A stretch of 64,000 bases of DNA from WQXF01 sp031553615 (GCA_031553615.1 JAVBLJ010000029.1:1-64000), one strand, 5' to 3'; counted from the first letter of the stretch, positions 45,295-54,420 are shown. Program-made: numbers and translations. Notes: a model not told the origin generated them from the sequence alone.

Positions 45295-47103
45295 ATGCAG
45301 GACACACTCCACCAGCCCGCGCACCGCTCGAACCGACTGCGCGCATTCTTCACCTACTACCGCCCGGTTTGGAAGCTTTTTGCGCTGGATATGGCCTGTG
45401 CGCTGGTCATTGCGCTGGTCGATCTGGCGTTCCCCATGGTGACCCGGCAAGCGCTCAACGCCTACCTGCCCACCAAGATGTATGGCGCGTTCTTCACCAT
45501 CATGGGCGCGATGGCGGTGGGATACCTGCTGCGCACTGCCATGCAGTACGTCGTGGCTTATTTCGGGCACGACATGGGCGTGCGCATGGAGGCCGCCATG
45601 CGCCGCGATATCTTCCAACAGCTGCAGCGGCTCTCCTTCCGGTTCTACGATAAAAACCGCACCGGCAGGCTCATGTCCCGCGTCACCAACGATCTTTTTG
45701 ATATCACCGAGCTCGCGCATCATGGCCCCGAGGATCTATTCATCTCGGTGGTCACGCTCATCGGCTCGTTCATCTACCTGTTTAGCGCACAGTGGAAGCT
45801 GGCGCTCACCCTGCTGTGCATGGTGCCGCTGATCACCCTGTTCACCATCGCCCAACGCGCCCGCATGCGCAATGCCAGCACCCAGGTCAAGGAGCGGATG
45901 GCGGGCATCAATGCCGATTTGGAGAGCAGCATCTCGGGCGCGCGCACCGCCAAAGCTTTCGCTAACGAGAAGTACGAGGTTCGCAAGTTCGATGAAGGCA
46001 ACCAGCGCTTCCGCGGCGCGAAGGGCGCTTTCTACAAGGCCATGGCCTTTTTCCACAGCGGCACCGAGCTGCTGCTCAGCCTTATGAACCTCATCGTGCT
46101 GCTGGTGGGCGGTCTGCTCATCATGAGCGACAGCATGAACGTGGCGGATCTGCTGGCGTTCTATCTGTTCGTGGGCGCGATTCAATCGCCCATCCGCCGC
46201 CTGACCGGCTTTGTGGAGCAGTACCTGGTGGGCATGGCGGGCTTCAACCGCTTCATGGAGATCATGGACGAGCAGCCCGATATCCAGGATGCGCCCGATG
46301 CCGTGACCCTCAACCCCATCGAGGGCGTGATCGATTTCAATCACGTCACCTTCGCCTACGACGAGGGCGGCAAGAGCGTGCTGGCCGATGTCAATCTGCA
46401 CATCCCCAGCGGGCGCACCCTCGCGCTGGTCGGCCCCTCGGGAGGCGGCAAGACCACGCTCTGCCAGCTCATCCCGCGCTTCTACGATATCCGGGAGGGC
46501 AGCATCACCCTGGATGGCGTGGACATCCGCCAGCTCAAGCTGGATTGCCTGCGCGGGCAGGTGGGCATCGTGCAGCAGGATGTGTTCCTGTTCGCGGGCT
46601 CCATACTCGATAACATCCGCTACGGGCGCGTCGACGCCACCATGGAGGAGGTCGTCGAAGCCGCCAAGCGCGCCGAGATTCACGAGGACATCATCGCCAT
46701 GCCCGAGGGCTACGATACCGTGGTGGGCGAGCGCGGTGTGCTGCTCTCCGGCGGCCAAAAGCAGCGCGTTTCGATTGCGCGTATCTTCCTGAAAAACCCG
46801 CGCATCCTTATATTGGATGAGGCGACCAGCGCGCTGGACACCACCACAGAGCTGCGCATTCAGCGCGCGTTTGATCGCTTGGCCGAGGGCCGCACCACCC
46901 TGGTGATCGCGCATCGCCTCTCCACCATCAAGAACGCCGACGAGATCGTGGTGATCGGCGAAGCCGGAATATTGGAGCAGGGAACGCATACGCAGCTGCT
47001 GGCCCAGGGGGGTACCTATGCCACGCTTCACAACGTGCAATTTCGCACGGAAGAGCCGCGCAACGTGAGCCCGACGGAGGATGCTGAATGGGTCGAAGCA
47101 TAG
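45295..47103 (+). CDS. ABC exporter, fused membrane and ATPase domains (MsbA/LmrA type)
   Basis: 602 residues; AAGGAGG precedes the ATG. Residues about 25-320 carry six membrane helices of a type IV exporter. The nucleotide-binding domain starts near 345: Walker A GPSGGGKTT (about 380-388), Q-loop IVQQDVFLF, signature LSGGQ (484-488), Walker B ILILDEATSALD and H-loop IAHRLST. It works as a homodimer or with a partner half; no second half-transporter is adjacent, so a homodimer is likely. It sits between a MATE gene and a VanZ gene that overlaps its 3' end. Confidence 0.95.
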   Translation: MQDTLHQPAHRSNRLRAFFTYYRPVWKLFALDMACALVIALVDLAFPMVTRQALNAYLPTKMYGAFFTIMGAMAVGYLLRTAMQYVVAYFGHDMGVRMEAAMRRDIFQQLQRLSFRFYDKNRTGRLMSRVTNDLFDITELAHHGPEDLFISVVTLIGSFIYLFSAQWKLALTLLCMVPLITLFTIAQRARMRNASTQVKERMAGINADLESSISGARTAKAFANEKYEVRKFDEGNQRFRGAKGAFYKAMAFFHSGTELLLSLMNLIVLLVGGLLIMSDSMNVADLLAFYLFVGAIQSPIRRLTGFVEQYLVGMAGFNRFMEIMDEQPDIQDAPDAVTLNPIEGVIDFNHVTFAYDEGGKSVLADVNLHIPSGRTLALVGPSGGGKTTLCQLIPRFYDIREGSITLDGVDIRQLKLDCLRGQVGIVQQDVFLFAGSILDNIRYGRVDATMEEVVEAAKRAEIHEDIIAMPEGYDTVVGERGVLLSGGQKQRVSIARIFLKNPRILILDEATSALDTTTELRIQRAFDRLAEGRTTLVIAHRLSTIKNADEIVVIGEAGILEQGTHTQLLAQGGTYATLHNVQFRTEEPRNVSPTEDAEWVEA

Positions 47104-47624
47104 CAAACAAAGACAATGCAAACAAAGGCGATGATCGCAGAGGCGGCGAAAGCAAGAACGGGAGAAGCCGGTGGAGGTGGCAACGGCTTTGGCCGTGGCT
47201 GATCGTGCTGGCGGTGTATGGGGTCATTTTCTGGTTCTCCTCGCAGCCGGGCACGGTTTCCGATTCGCAGACCGAGCGGGTGCAGAGCCTGGTGGGCATG
47301 CAGAGCGATTGGGCGGCCATCCTGGTGCGCAAGATGGCGCACGTCGTGCTGTTCTGCACGCTGGGCGCATCGGCCTGCTTTGCTTGGTTTTGGACCAACC
47401 GCAATGCCTACCGCCTGCGGCGCGCGCTTTTGTATGCCGCCGTGCTCTGCCTGGCGTTGGCCGGGCTGGATGAGCTGCACCAGCTGTTCATATCGGAGCG
47501 CTCCGCCGAGCTGGCCGATGTGGCGCTCGATACGGCCAGCGCTGCGCTGGGCGCATGGGGCATGACGGGCTGCATCTGGCTGCAAAGGCAGTGGAAGCGG
47601 CGCAGCCTGCGCAATCCGTTTTAG
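47088..47624 (+). CDS. VanZ family membrane protein
   Basis: 178 residues; the start overlaps the ABC gene by 16 bases. After a basic N-terminus there are four hydrophobic segments with the VanZ signatures VRKMAHVVLFCTLGA and LDELHQLFISERSAELADVALDTASAALGA. Known: VanZ-like proteins lower teicoplanin susceptibility in some enterococcal clusters, but most genomic copies have no proven role. The overlap indicates co-expression with the MATE and ABC exporters, so a cell-envelope or drug-response role is plausible. No Van ligase genes are nearby. Confidence 0.9.
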   Translation: MGRSIANKDNANKGDDRRGGESKNGRSRWRWQRLWPWLIVLAVYGVIFWFSSQPGTVSDSQTERVQSLVGMQSDWAAILVRKMAHVVLFCTLGASACFAWFWTNRNAYRLRRALLYAAVLCLALAGLDELHQLFISERSAELADVALDTASAALGAWGMTGCIWLQRQWKRRSLRNPF

Positions 47625-47716
47625 AGAAACGTTTTAGGGGGAACATTCTGGGAAGCATTGTAGTGTAACGTTGCAGAGAATGCGGACAAACCACACATGA
47701 AAAGGGAAAAAGCTGA

Positions 47717-47745
47717 TTCTCATTTTCTTTGCGTTGTGGTACAAT
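47717..47745 (+). promoter_or_regulatory. Promoter of the small HPt gene
   Basis: TTCTCA, 17 bases, TACAAT with an extended -10 (TGGTACAAT). Confidence 0.6.
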
Positions 47746-47775
47746 AACCGTGTACTTTTGCACAGGAGGCATATC

Positions 47776-48135
47776 ATGGAAAACAATGCGATGGAGGTCC
47801 TCCGCGAAGCAGGCTTTGACGTGGAAGGCGCGCTGGGGCGGCTGATGAACAATCAGGCGTTTTACGTTAAAATGCTGGGAAAATTCGCGCAGGATACCAA
47901 TTTCGCCAAGCTGCGCGGCGTGGTGGAAGCCGGGGATGCGCAGGCCGCGGGCGATTGCGCGCACGCGCTCAAGGGCATGTGCTCCACGTTGGGCATGACC
48001 GAGCTGAGCGAGCTTTGCGCAAAGCTGCAGTACCTCTACCAGGGCCGCGAGGAAGGCGATCCGGCCTCGGTTTTTGCCCAGGCCGACGAACAATACGGTT
48101 TGGTGATGGAAGCGCTGCGAAAGGTGCTCCCATAA
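47776..48135 (+). CDS. Stand-alone HPt phosphotransfer protein
   Basis: 119 residues; ATG six bases after AGGAGG (the frame opens 14 codons earlier but without a ribosome site). The whole protein is one HPt four-helix bundle; the phospho-accepting residue is His63 in CAHALKGMCSTLGM, with the usual Lys two residues on and small residues following. There is no kinase or receiver gene nearby. Known: such proteins link a sensor's receiver domain to a final regulator. It has its own promoter and terminator, so it is regulated independently of its neighbours. Confidence 0.9.
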   Translation: MENNAMEVLREAGFDVEGALGRLMNNQAFYVKMLGKFAQDTNFAKLRGVVEAGDAQAAGDCAHALKGMCSTLGMTELSELCAKLQYLYQGREEGDPASVFAQADEQYGLVMEALRKVLP

Positions 48136-48158
48136 GTGCTCGGCAAGAGCCAAGCTTT

Positions 48159-48193
48159 CAAGGACGCAGGCTAGCGAATCCGCGTCCTTGTTT
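48159..48193 (+). terminator. Terminator of the HPt gene
   Basis: CAAGGACGC/GCGTCCTTG stem followed by TTTG. Confidence 0.7.
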
Positions 48194-48281
48194 GCGTTCC
48201 AAAGTGTTTTTCGTCGTGCGGCACGAAACACCTTACTGAGGTTGCGATAGCTAGAAAGCATGGGGGAAGGGTGGCTTTTTT

Positions 48282-49253
48282 ATGGATAGGACGTTGGGTA
48301 GGACGCCAGAGATGACATTGGTGGTCATGGCTGCGGGTATGGGCAGCCGTTTTGGCGGGCTCAAGCAGCTTACGCCCATGGGGCAGAGCGGCGAGACCGT
48401 GGCCGAGTTTTCGGTGTACGATGCGATCCGCGCCGGTTTTACGCGCGCGGTGTTCGTGATTAAGCCGGAAATGGAGCAGGAGTTCCGCGAGAAGGTGCTG
48501 GCCCGCTTTGCGCGCTTCATCCGCTGCGATCTGGCGTTCCAGCGCATGGACGATCTGCCCCAGGGCAGCACGCCGCCCCCGGCCGAGCGCGTAAAGCCGC
48601 TGGGCACGGCGCACGCCGTGTGGAGCGCACGCCATCAGGTGAAGGAACCCTTCATGGTCATCAATGCCGACGATTTCTACGGCGCTTCGGCTTTCCGCCA
48701 GGTGCACGATTTCCTGGCCGCTCATCCCGATACCGGCGTGCCCCACCCGTACTGCATGGCGGCCTACCGGCTCGATAACACCATCAGCGAGCACGGCAGC
48801 GTGTCGCGCGGCCAGTGCGAGCTGGATAGCGAGGGCAACCTGCTCTCCATCGTGGAGCGCACGCGCATCGAGCGCGTGGAACAGGGTGAAGGCAAGGGCG
48901 GCACGCTGTGCGCGCTGGAGGGCGACGAGGTGATTCCGCTGGCCGATGATACCCCCGTCTCGCTCAATACCTGGGGTTTTCATCCCAGCATGTTTGACGC
49001 CCTGGCGGCGGCGCTGCGGGCCTTTTTGCAGCGTCCGGCGGCGGAGCTGCTCAAGGCCGAATGCTACCTGCCCAGCGTGGTGGAGGATGTGCTGACCACG
49101 CGACAGGCCTATGTGCGCGCGCTTTCGGCGCAGGATCGTTGGATTGGCATCACCTATGCCGAGGATCGCGAGCCCGCGCAGCGCATGATCCGTGAGCTGG
49201 TGGAAGCCGGGCATTACCCGGCCGACCTATGGGCGCAGGATATTCAAGCGTAG
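48282..49253 (+). CDS. Sugar-1-phosphate nucleotidyltransferase family protein
   Basis: 323 residues. The N-terminal motif VVMAAGMGSRFGGLKQLTPMG is the nucleotide-binding signature of NTP_transferase enzymes, MVINADDFYG holds the metal-binding Asp pair, and NTWGFHP lies in the sugar-binding half. It is expected to join an NTP and a sugar phosphate. The next gene, 42 bases on, is a NahK-like sugar kinase, which suggests that the pair phosphorylates a sugar at C1 and then activates it, as in N-acetylhexosamine salvage (inference). The ribosome site (GGAAGGGTGG) is imperfect, and an internal ATG at codon 11 (MTLVVMAAG) is an alternative start. Confidence 0.85.
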   Translation: MDRTLGRTPEMTLVVMAAGMGSRFGGLKQLTPMGQSGETVAEFSVYDAIRAGFTRAVFVIKPEMEQEFREKVLARFARFIRCDLAFQRMDDLPQGSTPPPAERVKPLGTAHAVWSARHQVKEPFMVINADDFYGASAFRQVHDFLAAHPDTGVPHPYCMAAYRLDNTISEHGSVSRGQCELDSEGNLLSIVERTRIERVEQGEGKGGTLCALEGDEVIPLADDTPVSLNTWGFHPSMFDALAAALRAFLQRPAAELLKAECYLPSVVEDVLTTRQAYVRALSAQDRWIGITYAEDREPAQRMIRELVEAGHYPADLWAQDIQA

Positions 49254-49295
49254 TGACCCCCGCGGGGTACAAACGAGCATGGAGGACGAACCGAT

Positions 49296-50417
49296 ATGGC
49301 ACAGGTCGAGCTGACCCAGGAGTATGTGCGCGAGCAAGCCGAGGCCTTCGCGCAAGGCATGACCGTGGTGGAGGTGTGCCGCAATTCCAACGGGCACATC
49401 AACGATACCTTCATCGTGGAGGCCATGGGGGAGAATACGCGCAAGTTCGTGATGCAGCGCATCAATACCCGCGTGTTCCCGCACCCGCAGGAGCTCATGA
49501 ACAACATGACCCACGTGACCGAATACCTGCGCGAGCGCATTGACGAAGCGGGCGGGGATGTAAGCCGGGAAACGCTGACCCTCTGGCGCACTGCCGATGG
49601 CAAAATCCTGCATCAGGATACCGAGGGCGGACTGTGGCGCGCGTTCAATTTTGTGTATGATGCGAACACCGTGCAGCGCGTGACCCATGCGGAGCAGCTG
49701 TACCAGGCGGGCAGCGCTTTCGGGCGGTTCCAGAACCTGCTCAGCGGTTTTCCCGCGCACGAGCTTTTTCCCGTGATCCCCGATTTCCACAATACCCGCG
49801 CGCGCTTTGCCGCGCTGGAGGCCGCCGTGGCCGCCGATCCGCTGGGCCGCGCCGCCGGGGTGCGCGCCGAGATTGATTTCGCACTCGCGCGCCGCCGGGA
49901 TGCCAACGTTTTGCAGGACTTATTGGATGAAAAGAAGCTGCCGCTGCGCGTCACCCACAACGATACCAAGATCAACAACGTGATGCTCGATGCGGAAAGC
50001 GGCCGCGCCGTGTGCGTGATCGATCTGGATACCGTGATGCCCGGCTCGATGCTGTTCGATTTCGGCGATGCCATTCGCTCCGGCGTGAATACCGCCGATG
50101 AGGATGAGCCCGATCTTTCCAAGGTGCACGCCAACCTCGAATACTACCGGGCGTTTGCGCGTGGGTTTTTGGAGCAGACCGGCCAATCTATGACCGAGCT
50201 GGAGCGCGATTTGCTGCCCTTCGCCGCCAAGATGATGACCTACGAGTGCGGCATCCGCTTCCTTACGGATTACCTGCTGGGCGATCAATACTTCAAGATT
50301 CACCGGCCGGGCCACAACCTGGATCGCGCGCACACCCAATTCCGCCTGGTGGAGGAGCTGGAGGCCATGGAGCCCGAGCTGCGCCGCATACAGGCCGAGC
50401 TGATGCATACTGTATAA
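49296..50417 (+). CDS. APH-family kinase resembling N-acetylhexosamine 1-kinase
   Basis: 373 residues; GGAGG ten bases before the ATG. The aminoglycoside/choline-kinase fold is shown by THNDTKINNVML (catalytic loop, Asp223) and VCVIDLDTVMPG (metal-binding Asp), and by MQRINTRVFPHPQELMNN near the N-terminus. These segments are close to those of bifidobacterial NahK (LnpB), which makes GlcNAc/GalNAc 1-phosphate. The preceding nucleotidyltransferase gene supports a salvage function. Resistance to aminoglycosides is unlikely given the NahK-like motifs. Substrate specificity is inferred, not proven. Confidence 0.85.
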   Translation: MAQVELTQEYVREQAEAFAQGMTVVEVCRNSNGHINDTFIVEAMGENTRKFVMQRINTRVFPHPQELMNNMTHVTEYLRERIDEAGGDVSRETLTLWRTADGKILHQDTEGGLWRAFNFVYDANTVQRVTHAEQLYQAGSAFGRFQNLLSGFPAHELFPVIPDFHNTRARFAALEAAVAADPLGRAAGVRAEIDFALARRRDANVLQDLLDEKKLPLRVTHNDTKINNVMLDAESGRAVCVIDLDTVMPGSMLFDFGDAIRSGVNTADEDEPDLSKVHANLEYYRAFARGFLEQTGQSMTELERDLLPFAAKMMTYECGIRFLTDYLLGDQYFKIHRPGHNLDRAHTQFRLVEELEAMEPELRRIQAELMHTV

Positions 50418-50502
50418 TACGAATCCTCGCTTGGTTTTTTGAATAGAGTTACGGCAAAACTGCGCGCCTCCGGGCCACGCAGAACGCGAAAAGGAGCACT
50501 GC

Positions 50503-51471
50503 ATGGAGAGGGATACCGTAGCGGGCATCCGCAAGGATGAGAAATACGACGGCTGGTTGCTGGTGCGTGCCGCCGATCAGCGCATGTCCTCCACCGGTAA
50601 AGCGTACCTGGATATGACGTTGGGCGATTGCACGGGCAACATCAACGCCAAGATGTGGGATGGAACCGTGACGCCGCCGGCCCAGGGCTCCATCGTGCAG
50701 GTGCGCGGCTCGGGCAACGAGTTCAATGGCCGCATGCAGCTGCGCGTGGAGAAGCTCAAGGTCTGCGGGCCCGAGGATGCGGTGGATCTGGCGCTGCTGG
50801 TGCCCAGCGCGCCGCTGCCGCCCGAGGGCATGCTGGCCGAGATACGCGCCGCCGTCGAGGCGATGGGCGATGCCGACATCGCCAAGCTCACCGCCGCGTT
50901 GCTCGATCGCGCGGGCGAAGCGCTGCTCACCTTCCCGGCCGCCAAGCAGATGCACCACGCTCAGCGCAGCGGCCTGCTCTACCACATGGTGACCATGCTG
51001 CGCGCCGCCAAGGCGCTGCTGACCGTGTACCCCTACCTCAACGCCGATCTGCTGCTGGCGGGCGTGATTATCCACGATCTGGGCAAGCTGCGCGAGCTGG
51101 ATGCCGACACCCTGGGCGTCGTGCAGGATTACACCGTGGAGGGCAAGCTGCTGGGCCATCTGGTGCGCGGCGTGGTGGATATTGAGCAGGTTGGCCGTGC
51201 CTCCGGTGTGAACGACTCCACCATATTGCTCATGCAGCACATGGTGCTCTCCCATCACGGCAAGGCCGAGTACGGCAGCCCGGTGCCGCCGCGCTTCCCC
51301 GAGGCCGAGGTGCTCCATACCCTCGATACGCTGGATTCCCGGCTCTTTGAAATGATGGACGCGCTGCAGCGCACCATGGAGGGCGGGTTTTCCGAAAAGG
51401 TATGGGCCATGGAGAACCGCCAGCTGTATCGCTATCCGGGTGCGCAGGTTGATTGGGAGCCCGAGGCATGA
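50503..51471 (+). CDS. yhaM: YhaM-like 3'-5' exoribonuclease (OB fold plus HD domain)
   Basis: 322 residues. Residues about 15-90 form an OB-fold nucleic-acid binding domain (KAYLDMTLGDCTGNINAKMWDG). Residues about 150-290 form an HD phosphohydrolase domain: MHHAQRSGLLYHMVTM, VIIHDLGKL (the HD pair) and MVLSHHGKAEYGSPV complete the metal site. Known: YhaM degrades RNA and single-stranded DNA from the 3' end with Mn2+ in Firmicutes. The length and domain order match the family (about 314 residues). It lies 85 bases after the kinase gene, where a TATAAT at the end of that gene lacks a matching -35. Confidence 0.93.
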   Translation: MERDTVAGIRKDEKYDGWLLVRAADQRMSSTGKAYLDMTLGDCTGNINAKMWDGTVTPPAQGSIVQVRGSGNEFNGRMQLRVEKLKVCGPEDAVDLALLVPSAPLPPEGMLAEIRAAVEAMGDADIAKLTAALLDRAGEALLTFPAAKQMHHAQRSGLLYHMVTMLRAAKALLTVYPYLNADLLLAGVIIHDLGKLRELDADTLGVVQDYTVEGKLLGHLVRGVVDIEQVGRASGVNDSTILLMQHMVLSHHGKAEYGSPVPPRFPEAEVLHTLDTLDSRLFEMMDALQRTMEGGFSEKVWAMENRQLYRYPGAQVDWEPEA

Positions 51472-51539
51472 ACTCCGGCGCATGCGCTGCGCAATATCCG
51501 CACATTGCATAGCAACACACAAAAAGAGGGAGGCGCGTT

Positions 51540-52616
51540 ATGAAAAGACGCATTGGCATTCTGACCTCGGGCGGTGATTGCCCGGGATTGAACGCTGCGA
51601 TTCGCGGCGTAGCCCGCGCGGCCTACGAAATGTTCAGCACGGAAATCGTGGGCATTGCCGACGGTTACCGGGGCCTGATCGAGGGCGAATACCGCACCTT
51701 TGCCAAGCAAGAGTTTTCGGGCATCCTCACGCTGGGCGGCACCATTTTGGGCACCTCGCGCCAGCCCTTCTCCGCCATGCGTGAAATCGGCGAGGATAAC
51801 GTGGATAAGGTGGCCGCTATGAAGGCCAACTACGAGAAGATGGGCCTGGATTGCCTGGTGACCCTGGGCGGCAACGGCACGCACAAGACCGCCAACCTGC
51901 TGGCGCAGGAGGGCCTGAACGTGATCGGCCTGCCCAAGACCATCGACAACGACATCTACGGCACCGAGGTCACCTTTGGCTTCCACACCGCCGTGGACAT
52001 CGCTACCGAGGTGATCGACCGCATCCACACCACCGCCGCCAGCCATGGCCGCTGCATGGTGGTGGAGATCATGGGCAACAAGGTCGGCTGGTTGACGCTG
52101 TACGCGGGCCTTGCGGGCGGAGCGGACGTGATCCTGCTGCCCGAGATTCCCTACGATATCGATGAGGTGGCGCGCAAGGTCGAGGCCCGCTACGCGGCCA
52201 AGAAGCACTTCTCCATCATCGCCGTGGCCGAGGGCGCGATGTCGGGCATCGAGGCCGGGCTGCGCAAGAAGGAGCGCGCGCAGTACCGCGAGCATCAGCA
52301 TTTCACCACCATTTCGCAGCGCATCGCCGGGGAGTTGCAGGAGAAGCTGCCCCACGTCGAGACGCGCGTGGTCATTCCGGGTCACATTCAGCGCGGCGGC
52401 TCGCCCTCGGCGTACGATCGCGTGCTGGCCACCCGGTTCGGTGCCCATGCCGCCGAGCTCATCCGCGATGGGATCTACGGCATGTCCGTGGCCATGATCG
52501 GCAACGAGGTCGGCCACAACCCGCTTTCGGAAGTGGCGGGAAAAACCAAGTTTGTGCCTGTCGATCACCAAATGATCGGCGTGGCCCGAAGCATGGGCAT
52601 CGGGTTTGGTTCGTAA
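51540..52616 (+). CDS. 6-phosphofructokinase with mixed ATP/PPi-type signature
   Basis: 358 residues. GILTSGGDCPGLNAAIRG, GGNGTHKTA (110-118) and PKTIDNDI form the active site, with GRCMVVEIMG and GHIQRGGSPSAYDR later. It phosphorylates fructose 6-phosphate in glycolysis. The donor is uncertain: Gly113 (GGNGT) is the residue seen in ATP enzymes, but Asn112 replaces the usual Asp, and Lys133 in PKTIDND is the residue found in pyrophosphate-dependent and group III enzymes. So it belongs to the long/mixed-substrate branch rather than the classic bacterial PfkA. A GAGGGAGG ribosome site precedes the ATG. Confidence 0.93.
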   Translation: MKRRIGILTSGGDCPGLNAAIRGVARAAYEMFSTEIVGIADGYRGLIEGEYRTFAKQEFSGILTLGGTILGTSRQPFSAMREIGEDNVDKVAAMKANYEKMGLDCLVTLGGNGTHKTANLLAQEGLNVIGLPKTIDNDIYGTEVTFGFHTAVDIATEVIDRIHTTAASHGRCMVVEIMGNKVGWLTLYAGLAGGADVILLPEIPYDIDEVARKVEARYAAKKHFSIIAVAEGAMSGIEAGLRKKERAQYREHQHFTTISQRIAGELQEKLPHVETRVVIPGHIQRGGSPSAYDRVLATRFGAHAAELIRDGIYGMSVAMIGNEVGHNPLSEVAGKTKFVPVDHQMIGVARSMGIGFGS

Positions 52617-52665
52617 TGCCCAAAGAACTGGCATCATCTCAAAAGATAAAAAGGGGGAATGTTTC

Positions 52666-54183
52666 ATGCGATTTTCGATCAAAGTGCGCGCTATTCTGTC
52701 CCTGATGTTGTGCCTGACCTTCGTGTGCACCTGTGCTTTCGCGGCGGATTACCCTGGCAAGGAAGCGATCCGGGAGACGTTTTCGGAGCGCAATCCTGTA
52801 TTGGCCGTGAAAAGCGTGGACGGCCAGAGCGTGACGGTGACGGCTGTCGTGCCCAAGGTGAACAAGGGAATCTACTACCTGTGGTTCCAAAACGGCGTGA
52901 ACAAAATAGCGCGCATGGTAAACACCGCGAACGCTGACCGTACGGTGGAGATCACCTTCGATAACCTGCCGGTCGGTGAATATGTCTACCTTTCCATCAC
53001 TACCGGCGCGAACGTCACCCGCGACAACATGCCGCCGATGATGACCAACTTTGTTTCCGCCGCCATCCTGGCCTTTGGCGTGGACAAGGAGGGTAAGGCG
53101 CTGCCCAGCTACCATCTTTCCTCGTTTTCCACCAGCGGCGTTTCCGTGCTGGGGATCGACCCCAACACCGGGGAAACCCTCCCGCTGACCGGCGCGGAGC
53201 TGACGCTGACCAACGGCGAAGGCCTTCGCAAGTATGAGGTGAAGGACGGCTATATCCGCGCGAACGGGCTCAAGGCCTCGACCCCATACCGCCTCATCGT
53301 CCGCACCGACGACGATCTTCCCGATGTGCCCCTCGTGTTCCGTACCTCCAAGAAGCCGAACAGGATGAGCTATGAGCAGATGCTGGCAAAGCGCAATGCG
53401 TTTATACTGGATATTGAGCAGCAGCTCAGAGACGCTCAATCGCAGGCAGATCTCTACTCCATCATTGACCAGATTGGCGAATACAACGCACAGGTTGAAT
53501 CGGAGCTTGCCCAAGCCAAGGCGGATAAGACCAAGACCACCCCGCAAGCCTTTACCGATGCGGATCTTGCCGCGCTTGCGGATGCGAGCGATGTTCGAAT
53601 CCCCACCTTTGAGGAAGAGGACGCCTTGATCAAGGCCCGTGCGGAAGCGCTGAGAACCCTGGTGACCGAGCTGGAACGCTATTCCTCCAAGCGGGTGGGC
53701 TCCACCCAGGCGCTTGCCGATCTTCTGGCCAAGGGACAGGCGGCGAAGCAGGTGGAAGCCTGGAATCACGTCAACGTGGCGGATACGCAAATCTCTTTCC
53801 TGCACGTGCAGCCCGCCGAGGAGGAAAAGAAGACCGACCTGACCGCGCTGCTGCAGGGAATGGAAGCGGAAATCCGCATGATCGATTATGCGTATGAAGC
53901 GGCGGGCAGGGCGCACGGCGATGCAGTTCGAATGAAGGAAACGCGCCAGATCATCTCCAAGCTGCGCAAGGCCATGCCCAAGCTGATCACCGCGTTTTCC
54001 AAGGCCAACAGCAGGCTCAAGGCCGAGTTGACCGAGGAAGATACCAACATCAACGCGCTCATCGACGCGTATGTGAAGCAGTACGCGCAGGATGATACCG
54101 GCCTGTACCGCTCGATCCCGGCGGGCTCTGCGGAGTTCACGCCCGAGGAGCTGGAGGGCGCAAAGCCGGAGACAGCGAAGTAA
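52666..54183 (+). CDS. Exported protein with beta-sandwich and helical C-terminus (unknown function)
   Basis: 505 residues; AAGGGGGAATG precedes the ATG. A signal peptide (IKVRAILSLMLCLTFVCTCAFA) is followed by two probable beta-sandwich regions (about 35-125 and 150-230; the second, GETLPLTGAELTLTNGEGLRK, looks like a carboxypeptidase-regulatory or SpaA-like fold). From about 240 to the end the protein is largely helical, with Lys/Glu/Ala heptad-like stretches that may form coiled coils. No anchor or enzyme motif is visible and the family is not recognised. It follows phosphofructokinase by 49 bases, so co-transcription is possible. Confidence 0.75.
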   Translation: MRFSIKVRAILSLMLCLTFVCTCAFAADYPGKEAIRETFSERNPVLAVKSVDGQSVTVTAVVPKVNKGIYYLWFQNGVNKIARMVNTANADRTVEITFDNLPVGEYVYLSITTGANVTRDNMPPMMTNFVSAAILAFGVDKEGKALPSYHLSSFSTSGVSVLGIDPNTGETLPLTGAELTLTNGEGLRKYEVKDGYIRANGLKASTPYRLIVRTDDDLPDVPLVFRTSKKPNRMSYEQMLAKRNAFILDIEQQLRDAQSQADLYSIIDQIGEYNAQVESELAQAKADKTKTTPQAFTDADLAALADASDVRIPTFEEEDALIKARAEALRTLVTELERYSSKRVGSTQALADLLAKGQAAKQVEAWNHVNVADTQISFLHVQPAEEEKKTDLTALLQGMEAEIRMIDYAYEAAGRAHGDAVRMKETRQIISKLRKAMPKLITAFSKANSRLKAELTEEDTNINALIDAYVKQYAQDDTGLYRSIPAGSAEFTPEELEGAKPETAK

Positions 54184-54209
54184 ACACACAAAGGCTGCGT
54201 AGTTTCCAA

Positions 54210-54245
54210 AGCATTTTCGAAAGCATTTTCGAAAGCATTTTGCAA
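54210..54245 (+). repeat. 12-bp tandem repeat, three units
   Basis: AGCATTTTCGAA repeated, with the last unit ending GCAA. It directly follows the stop of the preceding exported protein. Confidence 0.7.
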
Positions 54246-54285
54246 AGCCAGGGCGATTGCATTTGAATGCAGAAACTAGGATTTG

Positions 54286-54420
54286 CGACCGAAGGATACC
54301 TAAGGGCGAACGGAAAGCCCTTAGGTCGCCCTCGAAAGGGCGAAATTCTCCGAAAAGAGGGGGACTTCGCTCCTCTGGGAGCCACCGGAGGGCTTTGCGG
54401 TCGCCCTCCGGCCACCTTCG
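54286..54420. repeat. Palindromic intergenic repeat, family R, composite copy 3
   Basis: Three hairpins: ACCTAAGGG/CCCTTAGGT (54298-54326), TCGCCCT/AGGGCGA just after it, and CCGGAGGGC/GCCCTCCGG (54385-54411). The last has the family core in the opposite orientation (GGGCTTTGCGGTCGCCC), so two units face each other. Confidence 0.65.

Noticed and set aside
47088..47624. Part of a glycopeptide resistance cluster (VanZ)
   Set aside because: Only the VanZ-like gene is present; no VanA-type ligase, VanH, VanX or VanRS genes lie in the window.
50413..50418. TATAAT at the end of the NahK-like gene as a yhaM promoter
   Set aside because: No acceptable -35 hexamer at 16-18 bases; too weak to list as a promoter.
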